This document shows, in pieces, positions 11,698 to 14,237 of a DNA stretch of 14,237 bases (position 1 is the stretch's first letter; each line of letters opens with the position of its first letter). Source of the stretch: a bacterium (GTDB taxonomy: Bacteria > Patescibacteriota > Minisyncoccia > UBA6257 > 2-01-FULL-56-20); contig JAKALK010000019.1 in assembly GCA_021813155.1 (NCBI GenBank), positions 1-14,237 on the forward strand, written 5' to 3'. The notes under the pieces were generated by a model, which searched no databases, was not told the origin of the DNA, and was given only the letters and a program-made list of their open reading frames with translations. Position numbers and translations under genes: made by a program.

Positions 11698-12771
11698 ATG
11701 TTACAAAATATTGTTTCTTTAACTAAAAAATTTGTAGCTATCAAATCAACGGCCGGCAACCCAGAAGCTCAAGAGGAAATTCTTAAGCTGGCTCTGGAGA
11801 ACGTAAAAGAATACAAGACCGAACGATTTAAACATAATGGCGTGAAAAGCGCTCTGATTTTTAACACTAATAAAAGACCGAAAAAATTTAAAGTGATATT
11901 AAACGGACATCTTGATGTTGTGCCGGGAAAAGAAAATCGGTACAAGCCAAAAATTAAAAGTGGACGGCTTTATGGAGTAGGCGCATTGGATATGAAAGCG
12001 AGCGCCGCCAGCTTGATTATGGCTTTTAAAGGAATCGCCAGAAAAGTAAACTACCCTCTGGGGCTACAATTAGTGACCGATGAAGAAGTGGGAGGATTTA
12101 ACGGCACAAAACACCAAATAGTAAAAGGAGTGCGGACTGAATTTGTGATTGCTGGAGAACCCACAAATTTTGACATCGTGAATGAAGCGAAGGGAATTTT
12201 GACCGGAAAAATTTATGCGACCGGCAAAACAGCCCACGGCGCATATCCCTGGAGAGGAGAAAACGCAATTTGGAAAATGAATGTGTTCCTTAACTTGCTG
12301 AAGAAAAAATATCCAACACCAGAAAAAGAAACATGGGCAACGGTTTTGAATTTAGCAGAAATTAGAACCAGCAACACAGCCCTGAACAAAATTCCAGATG
12401 ATTGTTCGGTTTTGTTTGATATACGTTTTCTTCACGAGAATAAAGATAAAATCTCGAAAGAAATTAAGATGATTTTGCCTAAGAAATTTGGATTCGAAAT
12501 TTTGGAGTTGGAACCACCGTTACGGACCGACAAAAATAATAAATATTTAAAGGTTTTGCAGACGGCGGGTAGAAAGATTATCGCCAAAAATATAATTTTA
12601 CGCGGAGCGCACGGCACTTCGGATGCGCGACATTTTGCTAAGGCGGGAGGGGTTGGGGTTGAATTCGGTCCGATTGGAGACGGGATTGGAAGCGATGAAG
12701 AATGGGTAGATATTCGAAGTTTGGAAAAATATTACCAAATACTCAAAAAATTTTTACTGCTCTTGAATTGA
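11698..12771 (+). CDS. M20-family metallopeptidase-like protein
   Basis: This 357-aa protein belongs to the M20 group (ArgE/DapE/ACY1/CPG2), zinc enzymes that cleave amide bonds of peptides or N-acyl amino acids in the cytoplasm. Metal and catalytic residues seen are H71 and D73 (NGHLDVVP), D98 (GALDMK), E129-E130 (TDEEVGG, general base and ligand) and E154 (AGEPTN). The dimerisation domain lies around 165-280, with TGKTAHGAYP (175-184) supplying the usual His. HGTSDARHF (305-313) is typical. Where DapE-like members have GP...H-x-x-(N/D)E, this protein has GPIGDGIGSDEE, so the last metal-ligand His appears replaced by Gly. It may bind one metal, use another ligand, or be inactive. DapE, ArgE or a dipeptidase role cannot be told apart. 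It is AT-rich and leaderless. Confidence 0.85.
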   Translation: MLQNIVSLTKKFVAIKSTAGNPEAQEEILKLALENVKEYKTERFKHNGVKSALIFNTNKRPKKFKVILNGHLDVVPGKENRYKPKIKSGRLYGVGALDMKASAASLIMAFKGIARKVNYPLGLQLVTDEEVGGFNGTKHQIVKGVRTEFVIAGEPTNFDIVNEAKGILTGKIYATGKTAHGAYPWRGENAIWKMNVFLNLLKKKYPTPEKETWATVLNLAEIRTSNTALNKIPDDCSVLFDIRFLHENKDKISKEIKMILPKKFGFEILELEPPLRTDKNNKYLKVLQTAGRKIIAKNIILRGAHGTSDARHFAKAGGVGVEFGPIGDGIGSDEEWVDIRSLEKYYQILKKFLLLLN

Positions 12772-12863
12772 GCGCCGCTATGACGCGTCATAGTGGTGTT
12801 GCTATGCCACTTCAGCTTGATAACACTGTTCGCCCTTCGATAAACTCAGGATGAATCATGCTC
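12772..12863. repeat. Hairpin-rich convergent intergenic region
   Basis: Between the convergent M20 and zinc-ribbon genes lie a perfect 16-base palindrome CTATGACGCGTCATAG (12778-12793), a second small hairpin AGTGG/CCACT (about 12792-12811), and CCTTCGATAAACTCAGG (12834-12850). The last closely resembles an intergenic element (CCTTCGACAAGCTCAGG-like) that I know from many bacterial genomes. None has a U-tract, so any terminator role is uncertain. Confidence 0.5.
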
Positions 12864-12893
12864 CTAAGCAATTTCTGAATTGTAGCATGATTC
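12853..12893 (-). repeat. Inverted repeat straddling the zinc-ribbon stop codon
   Basis: A perfect 10-bp inverted repeat pairs 12853-12862 (GAATCATGCT) with 12884-12893 (AGCATGATTC). Inside it CAATT/AATTG can form a second stem around TCTG. The TAG stop (12864-12866) lies in the loop side, so the last coding bases of the zinc-ribbon gene form part of the hairpin. It is a candidate 3'-end stabiliser or terminator. Confidence 0.55.
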
Positions 12894-14237
12894 ACAATAC
12901 ACAATTTCGGGACGGTCGGGAGCGTAGGAGGTCTCGATTTCTTTTTCGCATTTTTGGCAGGTTCGATTATAAAGCTTTGGAGGGTTGGTTCTTTTGAAGC
13001 GGCGTTCTTGGCGGCAGTTAGGACATTTTTCTGGAAGAGGAAAGCACAGGCGGCGCATTAAATTAAGTTCAATCGGCGTTATTTTAAAAGCTTTGCCGCA
13101 GTTTTCGCAGCCAATTACTTCGTTTACTATTGAATCCCGGGTTTCTTTGATGGCGCCAGGGAGGTCGGCGCCTTTAATAGTTATATTGTACTGATTTTCT
13201 TCTTTGTCATGCCAAGTTAGTTTCTTCTCTAAAATTTCTTCTTTGGTTTTCGGGAAAAATCTTTGGGCTAAGGTTTCGTTGTAACAAAAAGGAGAAAATT
13301 CCATCGAGAAAAATTCGCCATAGGGGTAGGATTTGCCGGAGGCGTCGCGATAGGGATTTTTTTTCATATCTTCGCGGATTTGAGTGATAAGTTTTTCGTA
13401 TTCTTCTTTGGGATACTCTTTGTTTAAAATACAATGGTTTTTTCGTTTTAAATTCACGCAGCCAAAAACATTTTTGCAGGCGGTGGCGTAAATGGAGTAT
13501 TCAATATTTATGGCATCCGGCCAGCATTCGTCGGAAAATTTAATGTTGCTCACGCCTTCGCCGACGACGGCAGATTCATAAATTTTTTCGGCGTTGTTAC
13601 CCCAACCGGTGTAGTCGTAACAATCCTTTGTTGTTGGAAGACTGTTAATTTGGATGAATTTTGAATCTTCGGCACTGGTGACTAGGTAAGCATTTTTGGT
13701 ATTTTTTGATTCATAAACATAATCCCCCGAGACATTAACATTTAAACTGTTGCCTTCGTAAAATCGGCGAGGGTGTTTGGCCCAAAAATCCTCGACTTTA
13801 TTTATGAGCTGATTTAGATTTCTGCGCGATTCTAAATTAAACTCGGTAAGTTTTTTGAAATAATCTTCTTTGGAATACTGCTCGTTGAAGATCCAGTAGT
13901 TTTTGTTTCTTAAATTAATACAACCAAAGCAGTTGGTGCAGCCGGTTAAACTCCTTGAAAACCAAACATCGGTGCAGGCACTGCATTCTTCGGAAAAAAA
14001 CGTTCGGAAACATTTATTGCAACCAGTATCTTCGTAGCAAAGCTCGCTGTTTACCATTCGGTAGCAGTCGAGAGAATCCTTGAGGCCGTTTAGATAGCTC
14101 GAATAAAACGCATTCTCGCAATAGTCCGCCCAGAAAATTAAATAAGAATTTTTGATGTGGCCGGAGGCGTTAATGTATTCGCTGTTCGTTAGGGTAAGGT
14201 ATGCAACTTCAAGAGCTTGCCAGGGGGTTTTGGCGAT
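12864..14237 (-). CDS. Cys-rich repeat protein with C-terminal zinc ribbons (partial)
   Basis: The frame is open to the right edge, so the start is outside the window; at least 457 residues are visible. (An internal Met at 14057 is not the likely start.) The N-terminal part holds repeats rich in Cys, Asn and aromatic residues: CTNCFGCINLRNKNYWIFN..YSKEDY and, about 160 residues later, CKNVFGCVNLKRKNHCILN..YPKEEY. These look like stacked strands with regular Cys and Asn positions. The C-terminal ~100 residues carry two zinc-ribbon-like units, CENCGKAF...CPNCR and CQKCEKEI...CESC, with an invariant-looking RPEIVYCESCY end. I know this architecture from uncharacterised Patescibacteria proteins. 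The function is unknown; nucleic-acid or protein binding is plausible for the ribbons. No signal peptide can be judged. Confidence 0.8.
   Translation of the reverse strand: MAKTPWQALEVAYLTLTNSEYINASGHIKNSYLIFWADYCENAFYSSYLNGLKDSLDCYRMVNSELCYEDTGCNKCFRTFFSEECSACTDVWFSRSLTGCTNCFGCINLRNKNYWIFNEQYSKEDYFKKLTEFNLESRRNLNQLINKVEDFWAKHPRRFYEGNSLNVNVSGDYVYESKNTKNAYLVTSAEDSKFIQINSLPTTKDCYDYTGWGNNAEKIYESAVVGEGVSNIKFSDECWPDAINIEYSIYATACKNVFGCVNLKRKNHCILNKEYPKEEYEKLITQIREDMKKNPYRDASGKSYPYGEFFSMEFSPFCYNETLAQRFFPKTKEEILEKKLTWHDKEENQYNITIKGADLPGAIKETRDSIVNEVIGCENCGKAFKITPIELNLMRRLCFPLPEKCPNCRQERRFKRTNPPKLYNRTCQKCEKEIETSYAPDRPEIVYCESCYNSEIA

Noticed and set aside
1..14237. CRISPR array, tRNA or rRNA genes, insertion sequences, alternative UGA code
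   Set aside because: No regularly spaced repeats, no cloverleaf or rRNA sequence, and no transposase were seen. TGA ends at least the ATP-grasp, M20, MNT and orf92 genes at sensible places, so UGA is a stop.

Overview
The window looks like a piece of a small-genome bacterium of the Candidate Phyla Radiation (Patescibacteria, probably Parcubacteria-like). This rests on AT-rich genes with very short or no 5' leaders, a Cys-rich zinc-ribbon protein type I associate with that group, stand-alone single-domain versions of larger proteins (GreA C-domain, MNT nucleotidyltransferase), and archaeal-type AsnRS and AspRS. The standard code fits, with TAA, TAG and TGA all used as stops. The phylum call is an inference.

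Layout. Plus strand: HIT-family protein (64-543), an unrecognised 126-aa protein (1553-1933), an unrecognised 461-aa ATP-grasp-like protein (10228-11613) and an M20 metallopeptidase-like protein (11698-12771). Minus strand, read from high to low coordinates: a partial zinc-ribbon protein running off the right edge (14237-12864); a GreA C-domain protein (9803-9558), a dockerin remnant, an MNT nucleotidyltransferase, a 29-aa ORF, a Glu/Leu-type amino acid dehydrogenase, a PaaK/LuxE-type adenylating ligase and a ThiF/E1-like protein (to 5102); then a 92-aa ORF, asnS and aspS (to 2005); and a class I methyltransferase (1399-599).

Two gene styles alternate. AT-rich genes (HIT, ligase, M20 and others) have a TATAAT-like box 6-8 nt before the ATG and no Shine-Dalgarno, so they are probably leaderless. 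Visibly more GC-rich genes (methyltransferase, orf92-asnS-aspS, ATP-grasp) have strong Shine-Dalgarno sequences, and each unit ends in a GC-rich 11-15 bp hairpin. This mosaic suggests acquired cassettes, or two expression modes in one genome.

The most striking element lies upstream of the ATP-grasp gene. A consensus promoter (TTGACA-17-TATTAT) drives a leaderless 33-codon ORF with a dense Phe/Trp/Tyr run. Downstream are mutually exclusive hairpins and an intrinsic terminator, in the order of a trp-type attenuator (segments 1:2, 2:3 and 3:4). About 115 nt after the terminator, the 461-aa gene starts with a good Shine-Dalgarno. I read this as a translation-sensing attenuator, probably of aromatic amino acid or charged-tRNA supply, controlling an undescribed ATP-grasp-like ligase. 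The other candidate system is the translationally coupled pair of adenylating enzymes at 5102-7806.
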